The translations under genes were made by a program, and so were the position numbers. 64,000 nt of DNA, from positions 32,009,404 to 32,073,403 of the forward strand of contig CM066916.1 of assembly GCA_033964015.1 (NCBI GenBank), read 5' to 3'. A model generated the notes under the pieces. That model worked only from the letters and a program-made list of their open reading frames with translations. It did not search any database and was not told the DNA's origin. Position 1 is the stretch's first letter, and every line of letters starts with the position of its first letter. The DNA is from Scolanthus callimorphus. Lineage: Eukaryota > Cnidaria > Anthozoa > Actiniaria > Edwardsiidae. This document shows, piece by piece, positions 1 to 11,087 of the stretch.

Positions 1-919
1 GGGAGAGATGTCACCGAGAGAAGAGATGCTGCATAATATTGATCCTGTTAACTGGGCTGGGGCGATGCGGTACAGGGATTGGAAGCTGATTGTTAACCAG
101 AGTAAGCATGAATTTCTTTGTTTGTCTGTTTGTTTGTGTGTATGTTTGTTTGTGTGATTGTTTGTGTAATTGTTAGTCTGAATGTTTGTTTGTTTTTGTC
201 TGTTTGTTTGTCTGGACGCATATATATATATATATTTGTTTGTCTGTCAGTATGTTTTGTTTGTTTGTTTGTTGTGTATCTTTTTGTCTGTATGTTTGCC
301 TCTTGTTTGTTTATTTGGCTGCTGAATGGTTTCTCTGTCAGCCAATTGCAAGCCCAGTAGAAGCAATATCACTCATTGCACACGTGACTGTTTTCTTTTT
401 GACACAAATACAATCAATCTCTATAGCGCAGTGAGCACGTGATCACTTAATACACAGCTTCGTTTAGTTTATAATGATTGGTTTATAATGATTGGTTGAT
501 AGAAATGAACAACCAATGAGAATCCAAAGCAAACACAAATTATTTACGACTCATCTAAAACCCGCTCTTTCTATTTGCTAATTACAGCGAATTCCCCGAA
601 TGGCTGGTACCCACCTCCAGGCACCAAGCAGCGTACACCGCTGACCAATACGCTGAAAAACGCTGTCGTCACATGTGGCAAACCCCCCTCCACGCCTGCG
701 CAGTGTGACGTCAAGTCTGGCCCGTGTCTCTTTAACATCGCAAAGGATCCATGTGAATACACGAACGTGGCAAAGGATGAGCCGCAGATATTGGAGTCCA
801 TGTTAGCTTGGCTGGAGCAGTACAAGAGGGGTATGGTGCCGATCAGAAACGTCCCTGCGGACCCCTCAGCAAACCCGAAGAACTATGGAGGGGTGTGGAC
901 AGCATGGAAGGACCAGTAG
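1..919 (+). CDS. Arylsulfatase B-like sulfatase, 3' end only (two exons)
   Basis: This is the C-terminal part of a secreted or lysosomal sulfatase of the ARSB/ARSI/ARSJ type; family members remove sulfate esters, ARSB from N-acetylgalactosamine-4-sulfate in glycosaminoglycans. Exons are 1-101 (cut by the window edge) and 588-919, with a gt donor at 102 and an ag acceptor at 586-587, phase 1. The first exon reads [20 protein letters not shown]; the second carries the family's C-terminal pattern [14 protein letters not shown] and ends GGVWTAWKDQ-stop. Both exons match the last two exons of the complete gene at 11088-17383 in position, phase and most residues, so this is its tandem paralogue. 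The catalytic half lies left of the window. Confident in family; the exact substrate is not known. Confidence 0.9.
113..318. repeat. TTTG-rich microsatellite in the last sulfatase intron
   Basis: Imperfect tetranucleotide run based on TTTG/TCTG, with a short (TA)n stretch near 220-234. It sits just after the splice donor at 102. Reading frames through it give Val/Cys/Phe-rich strings that are artefacts. Confidence 0.85.
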
Positions 920-1142
920 CGCCGGCAACAATGATAGAGCGGGTTTCATATATTGACTGTAGTGAAAAGTAATTATACCCTGCCTCGTACACAGGCGCGT
1001 TCTATTGATTTTCGAGGCGAGAGCGACTGGGAGTGAACTAGCGCGATAAGGCATCGAGCCTGCCCATGATGCATTGCGTAAACGAACCGTTCCCAAGATG
1101 CATTGCGCGCTCGCCACAAAGAACACTCGCAAGAGGTTCTCT

Positions 1143-1223
1143 CTATTCGCACTGGGTCCCAGTAGTACGCATATAAGAGATCAACTCATTAGCATATGTC
1201 TCAGTCTCAGTTGGTTTGAGAAC
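1143..1223 (+). repeat. 81-bp dispersed repeat with TATA-like core, copy A
   Basis: These 81 bases recur almost unchanged at 7267-7347. The unit begins CTATTCGCACTGGG, has a TATA-like CATATAAGAG and then TCAGTCTCAGTTGG about 30 bases downstream. That is the layout of a promoter segment, perhaps from the LTR or 5' end of a retroelement. The sequences around the two copies differ. Function is not shown. Confidence 0.55.
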
Positions 1224-1837
1224 GCCGCGCCGTCGACGTCTCTCTGGTCCGACTAAAAGTTCTCTACTCTGCACAAGACTTCACAGCCATTCTACAATTA
1301 AAGTCTACAGGTTTTCATCGTCTCCACTTATTTCCTCTTCCTGCCAGCAGTCTACTATTCGCTCGGTGGCGTCTGCAATTTCGGTTTGAATTCAAATGTT
1401 GTGCTTTATAATATCCTGTCATTTGCCTCCATGCCGTTTCACTCAAGGGCGAACTGTTTCATTTATATTTACAGGTCCACAGTCGTACCGGGTTCCGCGG
1501 GAGCTCTCCTACCGGCGTTTTCCTTCGTAAATAAATACGCGAACCCCGAAGCCGACTTGGCCGCGTGTTGGAGCATACTTTGTCATACTTCTATCGGCCA
1601 TTCTTCTCTACCGCCATCTCGTCACGCTCCCTCTGTGGTAAGCGGGCTTGCAGTATCCCTAGCTTGTCTGCCATTTAGTTGTTGCCATTACATTTTTTGC
1701 TTATGTGTTCGCTTAGTACAGCACAATTTGTAGCTATTATCTTCCCGCTCCCTGTTAGTCTGGCCGAGAGTTAGTTCGCTTACCACGGATTTATATGGTA
1801 ATTGCCTCGACATTTGTCTTGTTTCCGTCATTGCTTT
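1224..1837. other. Intergenic stretch, no supported gene
   Basis: Spacer between the dispersed repeat and the minisatellite. A 115-codon frame at 1386-1733 has no recognisable domain, and its composition does not stand out from the surroundings. It may be the remainder of the element whose promoter-like part is at 1143, but nothing proves that. Confidence 0.4.
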
Positions 1838-2990
1838 ATGCACATGGGCGACTGGGTGAACCTCGCCGTAAATTTTTCACTCAATTTTTTATGCACATGG
1901 GCGACTGGGTGAACCTCGCCGTAATATATATATATATTTTTCACGCCATTTTCTGTGCATGTGGGCGACTGGGTGAGCCTCGCCGTAAATTTTTTCACTC
2001 CATTTTCTGTGCATGTGGGCGACTGGGTGAACCTTGCCAGATAATTTTTCACTCAATTTTTATGCACATGGGCGACTGGGTGAACCTCGCCATACAATTT
2101 TTCACTCCACTTTTAATGCACATGGGCGACTGGGTTAACCTCGCCGTAATATATATATATTTTTTTCTCACTCCATTTTCTGTGCATGTGGGCGACTGGG
2201 TGAGCCTCGCCGTAAATTTTTTCACTCCATTTTCTGTGCATGTGGGCGACTGGGTGAGCCTCGCCATATAATTTTTCTCTCTATTTTTATGCACATAGGC
2301 GACTGGGTGAACCTCGCCATATAATTTTTCACTCAATTTTTATGCACATGGGCGACTGGGTGAACCTCGCCATACAATTTTTCACTCAATTTTTTATGCA
2401 CATGGGCGACTGGGTGAGCCTCGCCGTAAATTTTTTCACTCCATTTTCTGTGCATGTGGGCGACTGGGTGAGCCTCGCCATATAATTTTTCTCTCTATTT
2501 TTATGCACATAGGCGACTGGGTGAACCTCGCCATATAATTTTTCACTCAATTTTTATGCACATGGGCGACTGGGTGAACCTCGCCATACAATTTTTCACT
2601 CAATTTTTTATGCACATGGGCGACTGGGTGAGCCTCGCCGTAAATTTTTTCACTCCATTTTCTGTGCATGTGGGCGACTGGGTGAGCCTCGCCATATAAT
2701 TTTTCTCTCTATTTTTATGCACATAGGCGACTCGGTGAACCTCGCCTTAAACTTTTTTTTTTTCACTCCATTTTCTGTGCATGGGGGCGACTGGGTGAAC
2801 CTCGCCGCAAATTTTTTCCACTTCATGTTCTGCGCATGTGGGCGACTGGGTGAACCTCGCCGTAAAATCTTCTCTCCATTTTCTGTGTATGTGAGTGACT
2901 GGGTGAACCTCGCCGTAAAAAGTTTCCCTCTATTTTTATGCACATAGGCGACCGGGTGAACCTCGCCATATAATTTTTCACTCCATTTTC
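1838..2990. repeat. Minisatellite, about 21 copies of a 54-57 bp unit
   Basis: Head-to-tail copies of a unit containing GCGACTGGGTGAACCTCGCC followed by a T-rich arm (TTTTTCACTC). Period is about 54-57 bases, with one (TA)n expansion in some copies. Higher-order blocks are visible: 2280-2480 and 2500-2710 repeat the same series of variant units. Open frames on both strands repeat MHMGDWVNLA-like or FTQSPTC-like peptides and come from the repeat, not from a gene. Confidence 0.95.
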
Positions 2991-3144
2991 TCGCCATATA
3001 CTTATATTTATATTTTCATGGGTCGCATCCCCCTTCTCAGCACTCCTGGAGAGGCTATCTAATGTCCTCTGGGCAATGTCGGTTCCTTTTGTCCCTTGGG
3101 ACATCTGGAATCCGTCCAGTGCCCTGTCCTCGGACGGGGCATTC

Positions 3145-3254
3145 TGGGTTTGGTGGGTTTGGGGCTGTTCCCCTTTGCCTCGTAGCGTATAGCTATTTCA
3201 GTACATAGACGTATATTTATGGGCAGGGGTGCAGCCCCAAACCCAGTAAACCCC
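3145..3254. mobile_element. Small inverted-repeat element or hairpin (23-bp arms)
   Basis: Arms at about 3145-3167 and 3232-3254 are inverted copies around GGGTTTGGGGCTG / CAGCCCCAAACCC, separated by about 64 bases. This resembles a MITE or the end hairpin of a larger element. No target duplication was found. Confidence 0.45.
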
Positions 3255-3681
3255 TTGTACTTAGCCTCGTGGGTGCAGTTATATACACAATGTTAGTTAC
3301 ATGCGATATTCCCTACATAACGAGCTTGAGGGTTGAGTTTTGGGGAGACTATTGGTTGTTCTGGCTCTTATATGTCATGTCTTGCCTGTGCCCCTTTTGT
3401 TTAGCCACATATGGCGAGTTTTCATTCGCTGGGTGTGCGTTTTCAAAACCTTGTCGCAGCGCAAATATTCATCGCATCGCCATATCCAATACATCATTTT
3501 AAAGATAAAATGTGAAATTTATCTGCTGTTAAGCTTTTGTAGCAGTTTCATGAAAATTATTTACGGCGCACAGCAAAAACCGCGTTTTCGACCGCCCCTA
3601 ATAAACGCTTTGATAGGCCGCGGCAGTTTACAGGCTTGGCAAATCTGACTGCGCAATATCAATCAGCATATTGTTGTCTCT

Positions 3682-3830
3682 AAAAGTGTGTCGGGCTTTT
3701 TCAATTGAAGGCTTTGTTTAGGAATGATCGAACGATCAAGTTGATCTTGTGTTTAATAGTTAACTGGGACCCTATCGTGATGAATAATTTTTGAAATACT
3801 TCGAAATTCACAAAAGCCCGACACACTTTT
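3682..3830. mobile_element. MITE-like element with perfect 19-bp terminal inverted repeats
   Basis: AAAAGTGTGTCGGGCTTTT at 3682-3700 is exactly inverted at 3812-3830. The 149-bp element has no coding capacity. No clear target-site duplication is visible. Confidence 0.6.
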
Positions 3831-4292
3831 GCTCCCCAACCATTTATCTATCTCATGGCAAAATTTCAAAGCATTCCGTTAAAACCCTGTTGGTCTATCA
3901 AAGCATTTATACATTAGATTTAGCGAAATTTTAGAGGCGAGTTTTGGGCTTCTAAAGTTGTGTAAACATAAGAGGGATTAGTGGCGAATCTGTCATCACG
4001 CACTTCACCTCCAGCCAATCACGGCAGGCACCCCGGTGTGCCAGCAAGAACATACTTTTTCGCGCGGAATAGATAATGAGGCTTCTTTCCGGTCTCTTGT
4101 ATTAAATTGTCAAAGCGAACATTTATTATCGTCTTGGAATTCGAATCAAACGGTACATATGGTTAAGCCGCGTCCAAAACTGAGTTTTAAGAAGTGCCCA
4201 AACTTTGAAAAGGGAAAAGCGAAACCAAAGCAAAGGCGCGCGCCGAGAAAAACGACAAAGACAAGCCGCTTTGGCTTTCAGGCGATTCTTTA

Positions 4293-4571
4293 TCAAGTCC
4301 AAAATATCTTTATTCTCGAACTTGATGCAATTGGTGGATCTTCTGTCCGCTGTTCTTCGTCTTCAGCATTCTCCTTGGATTTGGGTTGATCGAACCACGA
4401 GCCTTTGTCAGACAGAGCGAGTTGTTCTTTCTTGTTCTCCTGAAAGCTTAAAGATTTGGCTTTTTTTACTCCTTTCGCGCGCTTTGAAACCCAAGGACTG
4501 CGGTCAAACTTTTTTCGCTTCCCTATGATTGGGAATAGAGAATCTTCAGAAAAATCGCTTCTACACGATAC
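4293..4571 (-). other. Possible coding remnant or exon on the minus strand
   Basis: A minus-strand frame of about 92 codons without a starting ATG is open from a stop at 4572-4574 to a stop at 4293-4295. It is lysine- and glutamate-rich and protein-like (for example KRKKFDRSPWVSKRAKG and SWFDQPKSKENAEDEEQ). Just past its end another minus frame continues with FENKDILDLIKNRLKAKAA, as if a frameshift or splice interrupted a basic, coiled protein. A competing plus-strand frame (4036-4389) is also lysine/arginine-rich. I do not recognise a family; it could be a pseudogene fragment. Confidence 0.2.
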
Positions 4572-5070
4572 TTATACACTAAACCAGAGAACAACAATGT
4601 GTGACAAAATATGGCGAACCATAACAGTCACCTAAATGTCCCGTATGTTACGCGAAAATGCTAATGATGTGCGCTGAACCGAGTAGAAATCACAATAGGA
4701 TTAAAGGATTATCTCGCCTGTATTGAAAGACATATTTCTCGGGCATTTCTAGTTTTCTATACATTTCTCACGTTGCTTTTAAGATTTCAGGAATTTTTTT
4801 CGAGAGAGTAAAGATCAGGCCTCGATGCGGAAGAAGTGTGATTTTCGAAAATTTCGCAAATAGAAGGCCGCGAATGTATCCTGTAACCTTAACCTATAGC
4901 ACCTTCCCTCCCAGAAAATATAACTCCTCAATCTGTCTACCGTCTATTTTGCCTTAGTACTGCGCTCGACCTCGGTTCGACCCAACCCTATAAAGTGTGT
5001 TACTGTGATTGCAAGTGTTTTCCCTGAGTTATGGGGTAGTTCTAGTTACGGTATAATTCTGAGTTTCGGG

Positions 5071-5470
5071 TAGTTTTGTGTGGGCCTAGAGGATAGTCAT
5101 GAATTATGCCAGGATATGTCTGAGTTGTGGGATAGTTCTGAGTTGTGGGCTAGTTCTGAGTTATGGGTAATTCAGAATTATGGAGAGGACTAGAAGAAAG
5201 TAGTTTTGTGTAAGCCTAGAGGAAAGACATGAATTATGCCAGGATATGTCTGAGTTGTGGGATAGTTCTGAGTTGTGGGATAGTTCTGAGTTGCGGGCTA
5301 GTTCTGAGTTGTGGGTAATTCAGAATCATGAGAAGAACTAGTAGGTAGTAGTTTTGTGTCAGCCTAGAGGATAGTCATGAATTATGCCAGGATATGTCTG
5401 AGTTGCAGGATAGTTCTGAGTTGTGGGCTAGTTCTGAGTTATGGGTTATTCAGAATTATGGAAAGAACCA
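5071..5470. repeat. Tandem repeat, three copies of a 130-148 bp unit
   Basis: Copies start near 5071, 5201 and 5349, each with TAGTTTTGTG, GCCTAGAGGA and ATTATGCCAGGATATGTC, then shorter internal repeats of GAGTTGTGGGATAGTTCT. A fourth, isolated copy lies at 7028-7166. Confidence 0.85.
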
Positions 5471-7027
5471 TGACGATATTCAGCTCTCTGGAAACGCCTA
5501 TGCCCCTGCTGATATTTTACCGTTTTACGGTGGAATGTAGTTATTTGAGCTCCTGGCTTAGTCGCGCTTCTCTTCAGAAATGCGTCTTAAGTAGGTGTGA
5601 TATGTCAACCTGGGCTATGAACGCTGAACAGCATTTATTCGGGTGAACGTTCGGAAATAGAGAGCTAGAGAGAAATCAGTTTCCTAACGGGCTGTTTTGC
5701 AGAATTCATATTCTGTGAAACTCCAAACCTCTAGTAGAAGTGTTTCGATTGATTTCCACACCATATGTTCAAGAAACCTGAACTGCAGGTTACTTAATTT
5801 TTACGTCGCAGCTACATTTTAATGTCTTTGGGAGAATTGCGAAAATGAACAGTCAAATATAGTTAGCAATGAGTCAATTCTCCCTACAATCAGCATATAA
5901 GCATTCTGCAGTGTAGTAGCTTGTAATACGAGTACGCGCTAAAGGTCAGTGCGTATGGAAGTAGACCGGCGACCGGCATTGAGATGTTTATATTCTTCCA
6001 GGAAGAATGCAAGAAAGATCACAACGTCTGCATTTTACGGATCTATTATTTAATTGGTGTTCTTTTTCTTGAACCAGGTTAAATGTGAGTGAATCAAGTT
6101 ATTAAGGTACTCTGTGAAATCGACAATAGAAGCTAATAGAGAAGCGCGCCAACCCGGCGCGCCAATTGTGTGAGATGAATTGTGTTGGCAAATCAAGTTG
6201 CTTGTAGACTTTGTTGAAGCCCTTCGAAACGTCTTTTCGTATGCGGGGTTTAGTTGATCTCGCCTTTGATGTGTATATGTATAAAAGTTATGAAATTTAC
6301 TTTAAAATAATTGCGATTCATATAGTATAGGAGAGTAAGCCTGAATTTCCCGCACTTTTCTCATCAACAGCATCACCGCTATCATTGATATTCCGACTTT
6401 TATGTTTCTACTTTAGAGATTCCTATTTTAGAGATGTATTTATGCTTTACTTTATGCTTCAGCATTGAAAAATGTTAGTATATTTATACATTTATACATC
6501 CGTGTATTTTATAGATAATTAACTGTTTATGTTTGGCAGAAACTGTATCATTAAACTGCAAGATCTTTAAACGGAGTTGGTGTTGTGGAGTGACTACTTT
6601 ACCAGTAAAGTAGAATCTTAGAACTTCGCCAAATTTCTGTGGAGTGGCTGCAGCTCGATGATATAGTCTTAAATTCAACTGAAAATGATTTCCCATGTCG
6701 CAACCAGAATGCAAGATCTTTGAGCAGATTTTGGTTGTTGTGGAGTGACCGCTAAATCAGTGGAATCTTTAAACATCACCAATTTCTGCCGAGTGATGGC
6801 ATAAGGCTATATGTATACGTTACAAGACTAAAATATTTATAATTTTTTAATGGCTACAATGCTGAAGCATCACAGCAATCTCTAATTGGAAAAATACGGT
6901 GTAATTCAAGGGTATCGTATGTCTTTAATAAAAGCGAGTATTTATTTATTAGATTAAAAAAAGTAATCCTTCGCACCCCTGTGGGGATTCTTAATCCCCG
7001 TTCAGAGACCCCTGAATATCGTCATGA
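5471..7027. other. Non-coding spacer with a degenerate duplicated segment
   Basis: No gene is supported. Two diverged copies of a segment of about 110 bases occur near 6555-6660 and 6710-6800, both with GCAAGATCTTT, TTGTGGAGTGAC and a CCAATTTCTG-type end. A short GC palindrome (GGCGCGCC type) lies near 6145-6168. The rest is AT-rich with scattered stops. Confidence 0.5.
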
Positions 7028-7166
7028 GTAGGTAGTAGTTTGGTGTAAGCCTAGAGGATAGTCATCAATTATGCCAGGATATGTCTGAGTTGCCGGATAG
7101 TTCTGAGTTATGGGCTAGTTCTGAGTTATGGGTAATTCAGAATTATGGATAGGACTAGTAGGTAGT
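7028..7166. repeat. Isolated copy of the 130-148 bp repeat
   Basis: Matches the units at 5071-5470 from the GTTTGGTGTAAGCC region through GGTAATTCAGAATTATGG. It shows the unit is dispersed as well as tandem. Confidence 0.8.
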
Positions 7167-7208
7167 GAAGTGGTGCTCAACCTGCTTGCAGAGTGTCAGA
7201 TCAGCGTA

Positions 7209-7549
7209 GCCAGGCCTACTTTCCCATAACTTATATAGTACAATGGGATCCAGTGCGAATATAGTACTATTCGCACTGGGTCCCAGTAGTACGCATATAA
7301 GAGATCAACTCATTAGCATATGTCTCAGTCTCAGTTGGTTTGAGAACAAGCGCCGGAATGGCGTCCATGGGGGACGCCATGTGTCGGTGGCGGCTGTGGG
7401 TCCCATTGTGCTCACCCTTAGGCTTGGTGGCGCCTTCTCACTTTTATTCACCCACCCTCTCTCCCTTTGCCTTTGCCATTTTGTGCTCCGCCAGGCCTAC
7501 TTTCCCATAACTTATATAGTACAATGGGATCCAGTGCGAATATAGTACT
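7209..7549. repeat. Element flanked by identical 60-bp direct repeats; holds copy B of the TATA-like repeat
   Basis: The 60 bases at 7209-7268 are repeated without a mismatch at 7490-7549. Between them lie the TATA-like 81-bp repeat (7267-7347, also at 1143-1223) and a GC-rich segment. The end of the left direct repeat and the start of the core form an inverted pair (GGGATCCAGTGCGAAT / ATTCGCACTGGGTCCC). The direct-repeat architecture resembles a miniature LTR-type element or a recent tandem duplication. Confidence 0.6.
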
Positions 7550-7596
7550 GTTTCTACTAAATAGAGACGCCTAGGGACGAGGCAGAATTACACGAA

Positions 7597-7668
7597 TTCT
7601 GAATAAAACCTATAGGAGTGATTGTAAAGTAATTGCGAATTTCTCATTTGACAGTCATCTGAAATCCA
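7597..7668. repeat. Dispersed repeat, copy 1 (copy 2 at 60806-60884)
   Basis: Shares ATTCTGAATAAAACCTATAG and a following block ending in GACAGTCAT..GAAATCC with 60806-60884. No coding potential. Confidence 0.6.
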
Positions 7669-8401
7669 CCTAAAAAATGTCCGACATTGCGACCAATATG
7701 TTTTTGTCTCTGGCTACAACTTTTCATATCTCCAAGTCGCCATCTGGTAAATATTCCTGCTGGTCTCATTGTGCGAATTTAAGGCATGTACTCTAGATAA
7801 CTATTCCATTTGATAGAACAACCTCTCTAGGACAAATACCAGGTTTCGTAAGGCCCCTGGAAAACCTGGCTGGATTGTTATTGATCTACAAAGTCCTGGA
7901 GAACTCCTGGAGTGCAGAATCAAATTTTGACCAAGACAAAACTGGTCTCTTTAAGATAGAAACTGAATGTAAAGTGATTGGAAGAAGAACGTCTGGAATA
8001 CTCCTGGAAAGGTTGCAGATAAGCGTCCTCGAAAACACCTGGATTTCTTAAAGTTTCTGTGTGGCCGTACGAACCCTGAAATACACTGGCGAATAAGGTT
8101 TTCAACTTGGCGACCATGATTAGGAGCCGACTGGTGACTTGATAAATTAGATAATTTCGGTCCTGAGAAGCTATCAGAAATTCAAGAGCCGATGAGTATG
8201 GGAGAGAATCATCAAGATGAATAATCCTGCAGGGTCGGCGGAACAGTTTTTACAATAGGGGGGCTCATTAGTAAGATTGTATGGCGATTGTGTGTGTGTG
8301 TGTGAAAATTGCTCCGCCGTCCTAGACTACTTGCAGTCCCTTTCACGCGCTCGTTTTCACGGATGTTTGCCAAAGAAGGGACTGATTATATCCATAGAAA
8401 C

Positions 8402-8776
8402 ATTTCCCCCGGGGGGGACCCCTATTTTTGGGGCGGGGGTGCTCGTCGGGAACTTTCGATTTTACCCCTAAAAGGTACCTAAAATGGCGTCGCTTAGTTG
8501 ATTTTGACCCCTAAAAGGTACCAACAAGACGTATTTTCCCTCGTAATTTTCTCTTAATTTTTTTTCGAGCGAAAATACGTCTCAAATTCAGGCTTCAAAC
8601 AAGCGTGATTTGCTTGATTTGCTAGAACGGACCCCTACTGGTACCTATCTGGAAAAAAAATGAAAGTTTTCAAATTTTATCCCTAAAAGGTACCAGAGGC
8701 TTAATTTTAAACCCTAAAAGGTACGACGAGCACCCCCGCCCGAAAAATATAGTCCCCCCCCCCCGGGACATTTTCT
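8402..8776. mobile_element. MITE with long GC-rich inverted ends and internal CCCCTAAAAGGTACC repeats
   Basis: The left arm contains GGGCGGGGGTGCTCGTCG (about 8439-8456) and the right arm its inverse CGACGAGCACCCCCGCCC (8722-8739). Outside these, CCCGGGGGGG and CCCCCCCCCGGG also mirror each other. Inside are at least four copies of CCCTAAAAGGTACC. A half copy of the same family is at 33022-33125. The flanks GAAACATTT and ACATTTTCTGTG continue the inverted symmetry. Confidence 0.75.
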
Positions 8777-9009
8777 GTGAAACAAAAGTGCTTTCCCTGG
8801 AAAAAGGGGTAGTGTAAGGGCAATGCGTAATATTGGGCTACACTTACTAATGTAACTAAAGTATCTTATTGGGTCAGGCAAATGTTAATGTCTGTTTCGG
8901 CGTATTAAAAAGCTGAATTGCTTGAAACAAAAAAAGTGTATTAATTTTGTTTTTGTTGTGTCCTATTAATTGGAGGAACCATGAAAACCCTGGCAGTCTC
9001 GGGGCGGGC

Positions 9010-9033
9010 GGGGGGGGGGGGGGGGGGGGGGGG
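9010..9033 (+). repeat. Uninterrupted run of about 24 G
   Basis: Pure guanine run directly after a CGGGCG-type lead. It is one of several long G tracts in the window and has G-quadruplex potential on the plus strand. The proline-rich minus-strand frame across it is an artefact. Confidence 0.9.
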
Positions 9034-9139
9034 AGTATAAAGATGGCAAAAACTGTGCCTCCACTTTTAGTTTGTATCAAGGAACGCATCGAGGAACCTC
9101 CTATCGAGCAACTCCAAATTTTTAAAAATTGCTCTACCC

Positions 9140-9310
9140 CTGTGGAAATTCCAGACTCCTGTACAACCCCTGTGGAAATTTGAAGTAACCCCTTCATTCT
9201 CTTGTGTGCCCAGGTGGTAATTCCACAGTTGCAAATGAATACCCTGTGGAAATTTCAGGGTAAAATGGATGGCCCTGTGGAAGTTCCAGGGTCAAACAAC
9301 GGGGGGTGTA
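9140..9310. repeat. GTGGAAATTCCAG-rich dispersed repeat
   Basis: Several spaced copies of CCCTGTGGAAATTCCAG and variants. The same block type recurs at 13600-13620, 14060-14110 and 14510-14650, and a related form with GGAAATTCCAGGGG at 17940-18060, 34950-35250, 40075-40330 and 41100-41300. Confidence 0.75.
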
Positions 9311-9612
9311 TGTAGCGGATATGATATGGAACAGCACGATGGACCCGACTCAGGCGATTCTTGCTTTGCTTTTGCCAAAATACCTACTTGAGATTCAAGT
9401 TTTGCTTGTGATCAAAGCTCATTTTCATCGTGAAAATACCAAATAAATCGTTTAGCCCACACACAATAGAGTCCTAAAGTGTGACGTCACAAATTTGAAA
9501 AATTTCGAATTTCAGATTTTAGTCCACGGATAATGAAAGACCAACTTCGAAGAACGTTGCATGCAAAAAATGAGGTGAATCGGTTGAAACGCGACTGAGC
9601 TATGGCCCAATG

Positions 9613-9713
9613 AATACATAATTTTCTTTAACAAATCACTGTATTTTGGACTCAGTTCATAACTTTATGAACTGAGCCAAAAATACAGTGATTTGTTAAA
9701 GAAATTATGTATT
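9613..9713. repeat. Near-perfect hairpin with about 50-bp arms
   Basis: AATACATAATTTTCTTTAAC at 9613 is mirrored at the right end (9694-9713), and the symmetry continues through AACAAATCACTGTATTTT and ACTCAGTTCATAA to a centre near 9663. The arms differ by single-base indels only. A transcript would form a long stem; it may also be a very young MITE. Confidence 0.85.
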
Positions 9714-10594
9714 AAAATAGCTTTTTGACCCTGAAAGGAACCAGAACCCAGTAATTCAGTCTCTTCTATATAGAGGCTGCGAGTGGGACTATAAACATAT
9801 TCATTCATTCATTCAACTACGTACCCATTCGTGCGCGACCACAGGAAGACCATTTTTTCACTATCACGTGACGGTCACATGCTGTTGGCATGAATCTTTC
9901 GCACAAACAGAGCAGCAGCATTTCCTATTCTCGTGTTCTTGTGGAAGGAAAATAGCTGAATTTCCATTGATTCGTTCTCGGCCAGCGGCCAGGGAAGCTA
10001 CAAGATCATGGGTAGGTATATTTATAATCTGCAGATGCTCAAATGACCTCTGAATGAGCAATTGGAATAAGTAAACGTTTGCAAAAATGCCAATGTCGAC
10101 ATTCAGTGCGAGTTAACCAATTTATAGTTTCTTTTGCTGTGGTTTTTGTTGTTTGTATTTTGAACAAAGTTTTTGATCCCCCTTTCGATTATTTTATAAT
10201 ATGCAAAACTAAAATTGTCCGTGATCGAATGCAGAGTTCAGTTCATTAGCTATTATTAGCACATATGTTTTGACATTCAACGTTTTGACATGCAAAATGT
10301 GTAGAAATCATGGAAGTCTTTGGCATTTCCTTGTTTTCCACAGTCACGGGACTGCACATTTTTGGGGTGACTTTGGTACAAGTACTGTACTTCATATTCA
10401 TGAGCTTGGCCTGTAGATTTGAAAAATCGTGCGTATTCCCTGGCTGTGCCTGCAACTTTATAAAATCCTGATTTCTCTAAAAATATAAGTACTGCAATAT
10501 TCATTTGGAAATTCCAGAGTGACAGGAGGGTGTTTTTTAATCGAACTTCACAATAATATCTGGTTAATAGATGCAATCCAAATAAGGGTATATG

Positions 10595-10703
10595 CTTCAT
10601 CGCTGAATGTCACAATAGCCGCCTTATTTGAATATGAATGGTCCTTTTGTTTGATTATGCCTTGTTCTATTAGAAGACGACTATATGGCATTCAGCGATG
10701 AAG
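10595..10703. mobile_element. Short element with 15-bp perfect inverted ends
   Basis: CTTCATCGCTGAATG (10595-10609) is exactly inverted at 10689-10703, enclosing 79 AT-rich bases. MITE-like; no target duplication identified. Confidence 0.55.
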
Positions 10704-10800
10704 TAGATACCGGGATCCCTATTTAGCTGCCTATTTTTTAATCATTAGCATTAATTAAGGTTGCATGAATTTCCATTCCACTAATAAAGTTGAGTGTTAA

Positions 10801-10931
10801 TATTATAGTAGCCTGCATAGCGGCTCTAAAGGGAGGGGAGGGGAGTTCAGGCAAGAGAAAAATGAAGCGAGCGATTTTTTTCTCTTGCCCGGACTCCCCT
10901 CCCTTTAGAGCCGCTACGCAGGCTATATTAT
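10801..10931. mobile_element. Fold-back element with about 55-bp arms
   Basis: The left arm reads GCCTGCATAGCGGCTCTAAA then GGGAGGGGAGGGG and CAAGAGAAAAA; the right arm is its inverse ending AGAGCCGCTACGCAGGC. It lies 157 bases before the arylsulfatase start codon, in its 5' flank or 5' UTR intron. Confidence 0.8.
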
Positions 10932-11087
10932 AGGGAACACTAATTCCCATCAATTTCCCCCTAGATTATTTTTCAACCTTAGCTGACTTCAGTTATCCTG
11001 TTTGAATGTAGACTTGCATGATTATTTCCAGTTATTTCCATTAATTCATAAAAATATGAATTCTTATCCACAGACAAATATAGTGGA

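Noticed and set aside
1795..3104. Open frames of 74-158 codons on both strands
   Set aside because: They are translations of the 54-57 bp minisatellite and repeat the same peptide; no gene signal remains outside the repeat.
8874..9197. Minus-strand proline-rich frame (107 codons)
   Set aside because: Its core is the complement of a pure G run beside a GTGGAAATTCC repeat.
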